From contig JBBQBB010000010.1 of the NCBI GenBank assembly GCA_038317095.1, forward strand, positions 1 through 64,000: a stretch of DNA of 64,000 bases. The letters are read 5' to 3'. Of this stretch, positions 15,915-23,782 are shown one piece after another. The first letter of the stretch is position 1. Each line of letters opens with the position of its first letter. The translations under genes were made by a program, and so were the position numbers. The notes under the pieces were generated by a model that was not told the DNA's origin, did no database searches, and saw only the letters and a program-made list of their open reading frames with translations. This stretch comes from JAGXTF01 sp038317095. GTDB taxonomy: Bacteria; Bacteroidota; Bacteroidia; NS11-12g; UBA955.

Positions 15915-16475
15915 CTATTTTTTCGAATGGAATAAATATTCCTCCGCTTCTGGCCCCATATTAAACAACAAATCCAAAGCACTAACATCGCCTCGAAAAC
16001 CCCACTTATCATCAAATACTTGAGGATATGTCGGCACTTCTACCAAAGGCAATTCTATACAAAAATCTTGGGTAAAAATCAATGGGATTTCTGGACATAA
16101 ATATGCATGCAAGGCCTTTATACTGGCTACGGAGATTGAGGAAAGAAGTATTTCTTCTGAGGAAATAATTGGCAGTATTTTATAATCGTAAAATTCAAAA
16201 AACGGGGCTTTCCCATACACAGTTTTTAATGCACTTAGATGCAATCTGGACCAATTTTCTTCATAAGCTATTTGGGATTCTGTAAATATTTTTCTTATAC
16301 CCGTATGCACAATTGGCACTGTTAAATTTTGCAAATTATTCGGCCCAGCAATTGTATATCGATTTCGCTGGGTTTGCTTTTCATAATTGCCACCCAAGCC
16401 AACTCTAAATTCATTCGATTTCACGCCAGCTATAAACCAAGATACCGATGGAAAAATATAAGGTGGAAGTAACAT
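15915..16475 (-). CDS. WbqC-family protein
   Basis: 186 residues opening with LLPPYIFPSVSWF, the N-terminal signature of the WbqC-like family, then SNEFRVGLGGNYEKQTQRNRY and IAGPNNLQNLTVPIV, which fit its conserved core. WbqC proteins occur in O-antigen and polysaccharide loci, and the biochemical role is not established. It lies 21 bases downstream of folK on the same strand. No signal peptide or membrane segment is present, so it should be cytoplasmic. Confidence 0.8.
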   Translation of the reverse strand: MLLPPYIFPSVSWFIAGVKSNEFRVGLGGNYEKQTQRNRYTIAGPNNLQNLTVPIVHTGIRKIFTESQIAYEENWSRLHLSALKTVYGKAPFFEFYDYKILPIISSEEILLSSISVASIKALHAYLCPEIPLIFTQDFCIELPLVEVPTYPQVFDDKWGFRGDVSALDLLFNMGPEAEEYLFHSKK

Positions 16476-16496
16476 TATAGGCTATTTATACAAAGT

Positions 16497-16991
16497 TTAT
16501 GAATGCTTTTTCACTTCTAGAGGATCTTGGCAATTCTTAAGTATCTCAGAAACTTCTTTCTTTAATATTGGATGTATCAGCCCAGGCGCAATTTCAGAAA
16601 GCGGAACGAGAACAAATTTTCTCAAATGCAATTGCGGGTGTGGAAGCACCAAATCGGGTTTCTGCAAAACTTGATTGTCGTAAAAAAGTATATCTATATC
16701 TATGGTTCTGGGGCCCCACTTTAACTCGCGTTTCCTTCCAAGTGACTTTTCCACACATAAAATTTTTTGCATCAATTGCAAGGGCGAAAACGGAGTTCTT
16801 ATTTTTATGACTTGGTTCAAAAAGGCTTGCTGGTCTGTATTGCCCCATGCCGCAGTTTCGTAAATTGACGAATATGCTCCCACTTCTCCAAGGCGTTTGT
16901 CGCAGAGCCAAAGCGCTTCCTGTAAATTGGCAAAACGATTCCCAACATTGCTCCCTGTTCCCAAATACACTGTTTTCCACAACTCTGCCAT
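16497..16991 (-). CDS. folK: HPPK, 2-amino-4-hydroxy-6-hydroxymethyldihydropteridine pyrophosphokinase
   Basis: 164 residues from ATG at 16991. Motifs: YLGTGSNVGNR near the N-terminus, FLNQVIKI, and the catalytic region GPRTIDIDILFYD with its two metal-binding aspartates, then LPHPQLHLRKFVLVPL. It transfers pyrophosphate from ATP to 6-hydroxymethyl-dihydropterin in folate synthesis. A longer frame begins at 17033, but the promoter element TATTTTTG ends only four bases before 16991, so the shorter start is preferred and the mRNA is probably leaderless. Confidence 0.94.
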   Translation of the reverse strand: MAELWKTVYLGTGSNVGNRFANLQEALWLCDKRLGEVGAYSSIYETAAWGNTDQQAFLNQVIKIRTPFSPLQLMQKILCVEKSLGRKRELKWGPRTIDIDILFYDNQVLQKPDLVLPHPQLHLRKFVLVPLSEIAPGLIHPILKKEVSEILKNCQDPLEVKKHS

Positions 16992-16995
16992 GGCG

Positions 16996-17003
16996 CAAAA
17001 ATA
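16996..17003 (-). promoter_or_regulatory. folK -7 promoter element adjoining the start codon
   Basis: The minus strand reads TATTTTTG, a perfect TAnnTTTG, followed by only four bases (CGCC) before the folK ATG. No good TTTG -33 element lies at normal spacing. The position argues for a leaderless transcript and decides the folK start. Confidence 0.6.
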
Positions 17004-17050
17004 ATTCAGTAATGCAGATTTCCTAAATTCCATACTAAATTGAGCAATGT

Positions 17051-17896
17051 ATGCGCATCTTTATTATTTTGGAAATCTTACTTAGCCCCTTATTGGCAAA
17101 AGCGTCGGCAATGCTGGATATACGTTCAAAAACGATTACTTTGAACAGCGCATTAGACTCAATGTATGCACTTAGTCCGCATAACGATCAGGAATTTCCA
17201 ATCATCGACAATTTAAATTCTTGGATTGGAAAAGAAATAAATAAACAATTCAATATACCGGAGTTTGATGTTTTTAAATACCACACGTTGCTCAAATCAT
17301 TTTATATCCATTGCTCGCCAGATAGCCAGGTATGGTATTTTGGCTGGTATTTAAACAATGGCGGAAGTTGGATGATGCAATACGATGGATTTTATTTTCA
17401 AAATAAAAACATGCATCGTTTTATGGGCGATTTTGCCAGCTTGTCTGGTGATTCATTGCCTGCTGAAGCGCGTCATTTTAATCCTCTTGCAAGTACCAGT
17501 GTGGAATACATTGTGCAAATGCCGGCTAAAAACAAAATTTATTTGTGCAAGAATTTTCTGCGCACCTGTGGCACTTGCGGTACACTTTCACTCTCTGCTT
17601 TTACAATGAATGATTCAGGCTTTCCTGTTGCCTATAATGCTTTTGACACCACCGAGGTATTTGACACTGAATGCCGCCTGAGGCCAGAGAACAATTTGGA
17701 TTACAATGAAAAGGAGCAAACAATTACACTTAATTTACTTTTTGATGATTTAAACGAACTTTACCATTGGTTTACAATTAAAAAAGGACTGAAGGAACCA
17801 GAATTAAATCACCTTTTTATTCAATACAAATGGATAAATAATAAGTTTGTTAAAAGCAAAATAAAACGCACAAAAATTCTTGTCGCAAACGAATAA
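17051..17896 (+). CDS. Secreted protein of unknown function
   Basis: 281 residues starting with a probable signal peptide (MRIFIILEILLSPLLAKASA). The middle carries several cysteines (FLRTCGTCGTLSL about 169-180 and others near 95 and 211), suggesting disulfides or metal binding. No family is recognised. It is divergent from folK. Its TAA directly abuts the TTA (reverse stop) of the CHAP gene, so the two convergent genes meet with no space. Confidence 0.75.
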   Translation: MRIFIILEILLSPLLAKASAMLDIRSKTITLNSALDSMYALSPHNDQEFPIIDNLNSWIGKEINKQFNIPEFDVFKYHTLLKSFYIHCSPDSQVWYFGWYLNNGGSWMMQYDGFYFQNKNMHRFMGDFASLSGDSLPAEARHFNPLASTSVEYIVQMPAKNKIYLCKNFLRTCGTCGTLSLSAFTMNDSGFPVAYNAFDTTEVFDTECRLRPENNLDYNEKEQTITLNLLFDDLNELYHWFTIKKGLKEPELNHLFIQYKWINNKFVKSKIKRTKILVANE

Positions 17897-18838
17897 TTAC
17901 ATCATGAGTCCTATTTTTTTCAACGTCATAGGACCGGCAACCCCATCCACCTGCAATTTGTTTGCCCTTTGAAAATCTTCAACCGCTTTTTTGGTCATAG
18001 GTCCATAGTTTCCATCCTCACCTACTTTGGGTTTTGCGCCTTTTTTATTCAGTGCTTCTTGTAAAAGTCTAACCCCCATGCCATTGTCTCCTGGGTTTAA
18101 AAAACTGCCCGTAGTAAGCAACATGGGTGGTGCTTCTTTAATGCGTACACATTCATCCATGGCGCCCAATAAGGCAACATTCACTTTTCCAGTTGCGTTA
18201 AGATGCTGATCTAGTTGAAATTGTTTTATCATTTTTTCGGTTTGTGCACCAAAATCTCCATCCACCGTGATGGCGTAACCCAATTTCAATAATTTTTGTT
18301 GAAACCCAGCAATACCGCTTCCTACATCGCCTTTTTTATATTCCAATGGTACGGGTATTGGGTCAGCATTTCCATAAATACTGGGCGAAACAAAAGCTTG
18401 TACAACCGCGTAATATCGAACCCTTTCCATCACTTGCCCGCCATTGCTATCATTGCCAAAAGAGGTATTGCCTTCAATGGAGGTAAAAGTACCATTCCCA
18501 TTGTCTTTGATAAAAATACCGGTATGATCTGCCAAGCGGTCTCCATTCCAGTCAAACAAAACAATATCACCACCTTGGGGCTTTTTGGAAACCTGCCCAG
18601 TGCGATTCCAATAATTGTATGCGCTTGGGCAATAGTGGTAACCTTTGGCTGAATCCACTGTGCCGAGAGGTATACCCGCTTTGTTAAATACCCAACTCAC
18701 AAATTCGGCACACCACGCCACCCCGTCTATTCCGTACCAAGCGCCGTATTTGTTTCTGTTGCTATTCGGTGGGATTTCTCCAGTGCCAACTTCTGCCTTG
18801 GCTGCGGCCATTACTGCATTTCTTCTTGCTTGTGTCAT
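17897..18838 (-). CDS. CHAP-domain peptidoglycan hydrolase with two peptidoglycan-binding domains
   Basis: 313 residues. The CHAP amidase/endopeptidase domain (about 1-155) has its catalytic Cys in AWCAEFVSWVF (about 43), the His in LADHTGIFI (about 105) and an Asn-bearing EGNTSFG. Two PG_binding_1 modules follow (about 168-230, KKGDVGSGIAGFQQKLLKLG; about 245-313, GDNGMGVRLLQEALNKKG). No signal peptide is visible, as in phage endolysins, though no other phage gene is near. It could act on its own wall via unknown export, or on other cells. Confidence 0.88.
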   Translation of the reverse strand: MTQARRNAVMAAAKAEVGTGEIPPNSNRNKYGAWYGIDGVAWCAEFVSWVFNKAGIPLGTVDSAKGYHYCPSAYNYWNRTGQVSKKPQGGDIVLFDWNGDRLADHTGIFIKDNGNGTFTSIEGNTSFGNDSNGGQVMERVRYYAVVQAFVSPSIYGNADPIPVPLEYKKGDVGSGIAGFQQKLLKLGYAITVDGDFGAQTEKMIKQFQLDQHLNATGKVNVALLGAMDECVRIKEAPPMLLTTGSFLNPGDNGMGVRLLQEALNKKGAKPKVGEDGNYGPMTKKAVEDFQRANKLQVDGVAGPMTLKKIGLMM

Positions 18839-18934
18839 AGGGTTTGATTTTAATTTATATTTACAATACTACACATTTAATTGGAATTAAAAAATTGCTG
18901 AATTCGGTGATTTTTTAAACAATTGAAATTCTGT

Positions 18935-19123
18935 ATGTTTGAAAAATACAAAACCAATACAGCAGATGTTGGAAATGCCGACGCCATAATAGGCTATACC
19001 AAAGATCGGTATATTATTAGAAACAGTTGGGGCATAGAAGAGTGGGGTGACAAAAGCTTTGCATATGCATCAAACGCTTAAGCAGCGGCAGCGTTTATGG
19101 AACCGTATGGGATTGCGATTTAG
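18935..19123 (+). pseudogene. Relic of a papain-family (C1A) cysteine peptidase, C-terminal part
   Basis: The frame from ATG 18935 reads NADAIIGYTKDRYIIRNSWG then EEWGDKSFAYASNA, stops at TAA 19079-19081, and continues in the same frame as AAAAFMEPYGIAI to a TAG at 19121-19123. NSWG-xx-WGDKG is the Asn-active-site region of C1A peptidases, and the text after the stop matches how such bacterial proteins end. The catalytic histidine position (normally GHA before the IxGY) appears as GNA. With the N-terminal two thirds missing, one nonsense codon and the lost His, this is a decayed fragment. Confidence 0.7.
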
Positions 19124-19128
19124 AATTT

Positions 19129-20034
19129 TTATTCATCAAATTTCAATTCGAAATTGGTTTTATATGCCTCTTCATTGTTGATGTAATATTTTACAATATA
19201 CTTACCCAAAGGCAAATCGGCAGAACTGATCCAAAATTCGTATTTTACTTCTCCTGGACTTTTTTGATCTTGCAATTTTTGTTGCAATTTCACATTGCCA
19301 TATTGATCCAGTATTTTTATAACCAATGTGCCAGAATCTTCAGTATTAAATACGTCTGATACTTTAACAGACACTTTTTTCTGCACTTCCAATTGCTTCT
19401 TTGGGTTGTAAATTTGACCCCGCGTGGTTGGATCTATCCCGATTTCTGTTTTGGCAAAATTCATGAGATCTTTTTCCATTTGGGTATTGCCAGATAGCTC
19501 GCCATACAAATCCTTTTTATTGGTAATGGCCCACAGAACGGATTGCGCTTGCGATGATTGGTATTGCTTCTTAGCTACCAATTCTGCAAATTTTTTCATT
19601 ACACCATTCGCCATTTTACCCAATCGATAGCTTCGGTCTTTTTGTGGACTTCCTTTGTGTAAAGCTGCACACATGGCGTTTAAATATCCTTTGAAAGTAG
19701 CTCCTGCAGCCAATACCCAAGTTTTATTGTCGGTAAAAAGAAGCGGCTGTATAGTGGTGTCTTCTGGCTTAAAAATATACCCGGCATCCAACTTCACAGT
19801 CATTGGCTTTGCTGTTAGATTTCGCAATTGATAACTCACACATTTTCCGATATGCGAATTGGTATTCACACCATCTAAATTTCCAGTAGCAGAAAAAACA
19901 GCTTGTAATTGTCTATTTGCTATAGCATTTTCTAACAATATTCCTTGGCTTTTGATTTGCTGGTTCCCACAAATAAATGCAGAAAAAATCATTAAGCTTT
20001 TATATATTTGGTTAATGGCAGTTCCCCTATTCAT
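19129..20034 (-). CDS. Secreted protein of unknown function with a C-terminal beta-sandwich
   Basis: 301 residues with a Sec signal (about 1-30, ending KSQG). The middle (about 60-200) is of unknown fold and includes AGATFKGYLNAMCAALHKGSP and SSQAQSVLWAITNKKDLYG. The last 85 residues resemble a beta-sandwich used in secreted Bacteroidota proteins (LVIKILDQYGNVKLQQKL, LPLGKYIVKYYINNE), though without the typical T9SS YPNP start. Function unknown. It lies just beyond the peptidase relic on the opposite strand. Confidence 0.72.
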   Translation of the reverse strand: MNRGTAINQIYKSLMIFSAFICGNQQIKSQGILLENAIANRQLQAVFSATGNLDGVNTNSHIGKCVSYQLRNLTAKPMTVKLDAGYIFKPEDTTIQPLLFTDNKTWVLAAGATFKGYLNAMCAALHKGSPQKDRSYRLGKMANGVMKKFAELVAKKQYQSSQAQSVLWAITNKKDLYGELSGNTQMEKDLMNFAKTEIGIDPTTRGQIYNPKKQLEVQKKVSVKVSDVFNTEDSGTLVIKILDQYGNVKLQQKLQDQKSPGEVKYEFWISSADLPLGKYIVKYYINNEEAYKTNFELKFDE

Positions 20035-20105
20035 AAGTTTTAAAACGCAGTTTGGTTAAAAATATTGTAGGCCCTCATATCCATTCTCGTTTTTTTAGCT
20101 TACCG

Positions 20106-20138
20106 TTTGTAATAAATGGCCAATTCCGATTATTTTTG
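20106..20138 (+). promoter_or_regulatory. cysS promoter abutting the start codon
   Basis: TTTG (20106-20109) and TATTTTTG (20131-20138) are 21 bases apart and match the Bacteroidota consensus. The ATG chosen for cysS follows after seven bases, so transcription would begin at or next to the start codon. The box lies inside the longer alternative frame from 20116, which argues for the 20146 start. Confidence 0.75.
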
Positions 20139-20145
20139 CACATCC

Positions 20146-21621
20146 ATGTCGAACCTACATTTATACAATACTTTTACCAGAAACACGGAAGAATTCCGCC
20201 CCATTCACGAAAAATCTGTAGGAGTATATGTGTGTGGACCAACTGTTTACGGGCCTCCACATTTAGGTCATGTCCGCGGGCCCATTGTATTTGATGTATT
20301 GCGTAGGTATTTGATGCACCTGGGGCATAACGTGCGATATGTGCGCAATATTACAGACGTAGGCCATATCGTAGGCGATGTGGATGATGGGGAAGACAAA
20401 TTGCAAAAACAAGCGCGCTTGGAGCAAATACAACCTATGGAAATTGCACAGAATTATACTGTGGCTTATAATGAAGTGATGCGGTTGGTAAATGTTATTC
20501 CACCCAGCATAGAACCCAGGGCAAGTGGTCATATTATAGAACAAATTGAAATGATTGAGGCTATTATTTCTGTTGGCCTGGCCTATGAAGTAAATGGTTC
20601 TGTTTACTTCGATGTTTTGGGATATGCGTCTGCCAAAGGCGCCACATATGGTAAACTCAGTGGCAGGGTTTTGGAAGATTTAATTGCAGGCGCAGGAAAT
20701 GAAGTACGCGAATTAGAAGGTCAGGACGAAAAGAGAAATGCAAATGATTTTGCCCTGTGGAAAAATGCATCTCCCGAGCACATTATGCAGTGGACAAGCC
20801 CTTGGGGCAGCGGTTACCCAGGCTGGCATATTGAATGCTCTGCCATGAGCCGCAAATATTTAGGGGATATTTTTGATATCCATGGGGGTGGCATGGACTT
20901 GCTTTTTCCACATCATGAAAGTGAAATTGCCCAAAGCACGGCATGCACAGGACACAACCCAGCAAAATATTGGATGCACCATAACATGATAACCATCAAT
21001 GGACAAAAAATGGCAAAAAGTTTAAACAATGGCATACAAGTGATGGAATTGTTTGACGGAAATAATCCATTATTGGATAAAAGTTATAGCCCCATGACCC
21101 TCCGCTTTTTTATAATGCAAGCCCATTATAGAGGCACTTTGGATTTTAGCAACGATGCTTTATTGGCGGCAGAAAAAGGTTTACAAAGGTTGTGGAATGC
21201 AGGATATTTATTAAAATCTTTAGCTACTTCCAATGAAAATGAATACGAAGTTATTGACATTAAAAACAACATTCTCACTTCATTAAACGATGATTTAAAT
21301 ACCCCACAGGCAATTGCTCAATTGTTCGAAGCAGCCCGTGTAATCAATTTGGTGAATGATGGTAAATTAAAAATAAATGCCATTAATTTGCAATTATTAA
21401 ATGAATTATTCGATGATTATTTAATTCATATTTTAGGCATAAAAGAAGAAATTGTTGCTGATGATCCTTCATTGGACGGCCTTATGCAATTGCTTTTTGA
21501 AATGCGTGCCCAAGCAAAAGCGGATAAAAATTTCGCACTAAGTGACCAAATTCGCGATAAAATTACAGCATTGGGTTTCATAATTAAAGATGGAAAGGAT
21601 GGGAGCAGTTGGGGGAGGTAA
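20146..21621 (+). CDS. cysS: Cysteinyl-tRNA synthetase
   Basis: 491 residues from the ATG at 20146. Class I signatures are present: PPHLGHVRG (the HIGH motif) and KMAKSLNN (the KMSKS motif). Zinc ligands sit in CGPTVYG, WHIECSAM and HHESEIAQ. The C-terminal DALR-like and anticodon-binding region is complete (SDQIRDKITALGFIIKDG). It charges tRNA-Cys. The start is chosen because the promoter -7 element ends seven bases upstream and the peptide then begins with the family-typical LxLYNTFTR stretch. Confidence 0.97.
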   Translation: MSNLHLYNTFTRNTEEFRPIHEKSVGVYVCGPTVYGPPHLGHVRGPIVFDVLRRYLMHLGHNVRYVRNITDVGHIVGDVDDGEDKLQKQARLEQIQPMEIAQNYTVAYNEVMRLVNVIPPSIEPRASGHIIEQIEMIEAIISVGLAYEVNGSVYFDVLGYASAKGATYGKLSGRVLEDLIAGAGNEVRELEGQDEKRNANDFALWKNASPEHIMQWTSPWGSGYPGWHIECSAMSRKYLGDIFDIHGGGMDLLFPHHESEIAQSTACTGHNPAKYWMHHNMITINGQKMAKSLNNGIQVMELFDGNNPLLDKSYSPMTLRFFIMQAHYRGTLDFSNDALLAAEKGLQRLWNAGYLLKSLATSNENEYEVIDIKNNILTSLNDDLNTPQAIAQLFEAARVINLVNDGKLKINAINLQLLNELFDDYLIHILGIKEEIVADDPSLDGLMQLLFEMRAQAKADKNFALSDQIRDKITALGFIIKDGKDGSSWGR

Positions 21622-21626
21622 TTATT

Positions 21627-21686
21627 GATGTTTGATGTGGGATGTTGCGGCGTTTGATGTTGCGAAGTGGGATGTTAGATGTTTGC
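21627..21686. repeat. Degenerate GATGTT-type repeat tract
   Basis: The gap after cysS holds a run of GATGTT/GATGTG units; GTGGGATGTT occurs twice exactly 30 bases apart (21637-21646 and 21667-21676), and TTTGATGT also recurs. It is non-coding and lies between convergent genes cysS and the barrel gene. It may be a remnant of a dispersed intergenic repeat; no function is implied. Confidence 0.6.
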
Positions 21687-21725
21687 CATTTAATATTAGA
21701 AACTGACGGGAAATTAATTTCGTGA

Positions 21726-22430
21726 TCATTCAATTGTGTAGCCTATTCTCAGCCAAAAATTAGCAATCTTGTCGTTAAACAGAAACATATTGTTGGGCAC
21801 ATTTACTACATCCAGATGGTCAGTAACTGTTTGAATAAACTGTGCCTGCGCACCCAAAAACCAGTGCTGATTGAGTTTAAAATCCAAGACAAGACCCATT
21901 GGCACAACGAAATGGCGGCCTTCGTAAGTTTCGGTTACACTATTTCCATAGTTTGCATTTGGATTGATTGTCCCTAAACTATCCCTCTTATCCGTATATT
22001 TAAGGATGGAATTTGCAGAAATAAAACCAAAACCAAGTTGAATTGCCAAATTAATTTTTCTTTTATTTAAAATATCAGGTAAAATATTATAGCCCATTGA
22101 TAAAGATAATTGCTGCGAAGTACTGATGAGTTTAAGGTTATTTTTATCATTTTCTATACCCACACTAGACGAAAAACCAATGTCATTAGCAGCACTTTTG
22201 TAGTTGCAGTTGGTTAACTGGATGGCCGGACGCCAATATTTCCCCAATTTCCATTCTGCAAACAATCCGACATGCGAGGCAAATTTATGCTTATTCAATT
22301 CGCCATAAATAAATCCTGTGCCAATATTTGCACCTAGCGTAGTCGGCCAAAATTTGAATGCGTTCTGGGCTCTAATATTTCCAATAAAAAGAAAATACAT
22401 TAACACTGTTATTTTAAATTCAATTTTCAT
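21726..22430 (-). CDS. Secreted outer-membrane beta-barrel protein
   Basis: 234 residues: signal peptide (about 1-21, ending NIRAQ), then alternating strands with aromatic ends such as LGANIGTGFIYGELN, VGLFAEWKLGKYWRPAIQL and HWFLGAQAQFIQTV, finishing in FWLRIGYTIE. This is the PorT/OmpW-like size class of Bacteroidota barrels, but no specific family is clear. It has its own complete promoter whose -7 element ends four bases before the ATG. Confidence 0.78.
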   Translation of the reverse strand: MKIEFKITVLMYFLFIGNIRAQNAFKFWPTTLGANIGTGFIYGELNKHKFASHVGLFAEWKLGKYWRPAIQLTNCNYKSAANDIGFSSSVGIENDKNNLKLISTSQQLSLSMGYNILPDILNKRKINLAIQLGFGFISANSILKYTDKRDSLGTINPNANYGNSVTETYEGRHFVVPMGLVLDFKLNQHWFLGAQAQFIQTVTDHLDVVNVPNNMFLFNDKIANFWLRIGYTIE

Positions 22431-22434
22431 TTTC

Positions 22435-22466
22435 CAAATATAAGTTATATACTCTCATTTTCCAAA
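22435..22466 (-). promoter_or_regulatory. Promoter of the barrel gene, adjoining its start codon
   Basis: On the minus strand TTTG (22463-22466) and TATATTTG (22435-22442) are 20 bases apart. Only four bases (GAAA) separate the box from the ATG, so the transcript should be leaderless. Confidence 0.72.
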
Positions 22467-22495
22467 TTACCCTATTTCCTGCTTACATAATCCCC

Positions 22496-22503
22496 TAACT
22501 TTG
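22496..22503 (+). promoter_or_regulatory. -7 promoter element of the miaE-like gene
   Basis: TAACTTTG matches TAnnTTTG and is followed by four bases (ACGC) and the ATG at 22508. It is back to back with the promoter of the divergent barrel gene. No convincing TTTG lies 17-23 bases upstream. Confidence 0.55.
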
Positions 22504-22507
22504 ACGC

Positions 22508-23095
22508 ATGAAACTCTCCGTTGAATTGCAATGCGCTTCTTCTGTAGAATGGCTCGATTGTGTGATGCAAAATTTTGATGCTTTTTTGCAAGACCATGCC
22601 GATTGTGAACGCAAGGCAAGCAATATGGCAATGAGTTTTGTAGCTAAGTACCCGGATAGAACTGATATCTTGCCGGAATTGATTGATACAGCGCTGGAAG
22701 AATTGGAACATTTTAGAGATGTTTATTCACTTTTGGCAAAACGCGGAAAAACCCTCAACCATGTGATAGATGAAGACCCATATATAAAACAAATGCTAAA
22801 CTTCTGCCGCCATGGACGTGATGACCGATTCTTAGATCGCATGCTTTTGGCAAGTTTATTCGAGACCCGCGGCGCCGAAAGATTCAAACTCATCTGGGAC
22901 CGATTAGATGAAGGTAGTGAAGAAAAAAAATTGTTTCACCGTTTGTGGGCATCTGAGGCTAAACATGCCCATATTTTTGTTAAAATGGCTCTAGGTTATT
23001 TTTCTGAAGAAAGGGTTTATTCGAGACTTTTGGCGTTTGCTTCCGAGGAAGCCCGAATTATACAATCGCTGCCAATTAGAGCCGCGCTTCACTAA
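22508..23095 (+). CDS. miaE: MiaE-type tRNA 2-methylthio-N6-isopentenyl adenosine hydroxylase
   Basis: 195 residues with the ferritin-like di-iron pattern: Asp/Glu-His pairs in FLQDHADCERKASNMAMSF, EELEHFRDVY, FETRGAERF and SEAKHAHIF. These match the MiaE family, which hydroxylates the isopentenyl group of modified A37 in tRNA using O2. The stop directly abuts the TetR gene's stop on the other strand (TAA|TTA). The family match is by motif recall, and the substrate is inferred from the family. Confidence 0.85.
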   Translation: MKLSVELQCASSVEWLDCVMQNFDAFLQDHADCERKASNMAMSFVAKYPDRTDILPELIDTALEELEHFRDVYSLLAKRGKTLNHVIDEDPYIKQMLNFCRHGRDDRFLDRMLLASLFETRGAERFKLIWDRLDEGSEEKKLFHRLWASEAKHAHIFVKMALGYFSEERVYSRLLAFASEEARIIQSLPIRAALH

Positions 23096-23665
23096 TTAAA
23101 CTTTGGTTTTAAAACCCGCCCAAATAACATTTAACATTGGCAACAGGGTAATTTCAGTAATTTTGCTTTCCATCAAATCAGAATATTTAATTACATTAAA
23201 AACTTGACTTAACATGCATTGAACCAAAAAATTAGGATCCATTTCATCCAAGAAGGATTGATTGATTCCAAATTGAATAAAATCATAAATTTCTTTGTAA
23301 TACTCTCTGCTATCCAATATTGTATTTTTAGAAACCGAATTGCCTGCTTCAGATTCTACCACAAAATACAATTCAACCGGATTGTTACCAAAATGGGTAT
23401 ACCAAGACAAAATAAGGTTTGTAAATTTTTTTTCGAATGATCCTTCTATTTTTAATGAAGCTAAGCCCAAATTCACTGCCCTTTTATGACAATACAAGAA
23501 AGTTTCTTGCAACATTGCCTCCTTTGAAGCAAAATAATGGTAAAAAGTACCCGCGGCAATGCCAGATTCTTTAGAAAGTTGGCCCATAGCAAGCCCATGT
23601 ACACCGGTCTTTTTAATCATACCCAATGCAGCTTTGTATATGTTTTCCTTTTTCTCTGCCCTCAT
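23096..23665 (-). CDS. TetR-family transcriptional regulator
   Basis: 189 residues. The N-terminal helix-turn-helix (about 1-55) has GLAMGQLSKESGIAAGTFYHYFASKEAML, the usual TetR DNA-recognition pattern, followed by a helical ligand/dimer domain that resembles the fatty-acid or stress-responsive subgroup but shows no specific motif. A TAAATTTG element lies 18 bases upstream of its ATG (23684-23691, minus strand). The regulated genes are not evident; no divergent partner lies directly upstream, since the next gene starts after a 117-base gap. Confidence 0.88.
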   Translation of the reverse strand: MRAEKKENIYKAALGMIKKTGVHGLAMGQLSKESGIAAGTFYHYFASKEAMLQETFLYCHKRAVNLGLASLKIEGSFEKKFTNLILSWYTHFGNNPVELYFVVESEAGNSVSKNTILDSREYYKEIYDFIQFGINQSFLDEMDPNFLVQCMLSQVFNVIKYSDLMESKITEITLLPMLNVIWAGFKTKV

Positions 23666-23782
23666 ATTGTCATGAAACTGTCACAAATTTATAAACTATT
23701 GGCTTTATGCCAAACATAATTATCAACATTTCATTGAGAACAAGCATCGTATTATGCTAAGTCAGGGTTATTTTTGCAGAAA

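Noticed and set aside
17897..19123. A small prophage (CHAP lysin next to a peptidase relic)
   Set aside because: No phage structural, integrase or holin gene, and both flanks are housekeeping genes.
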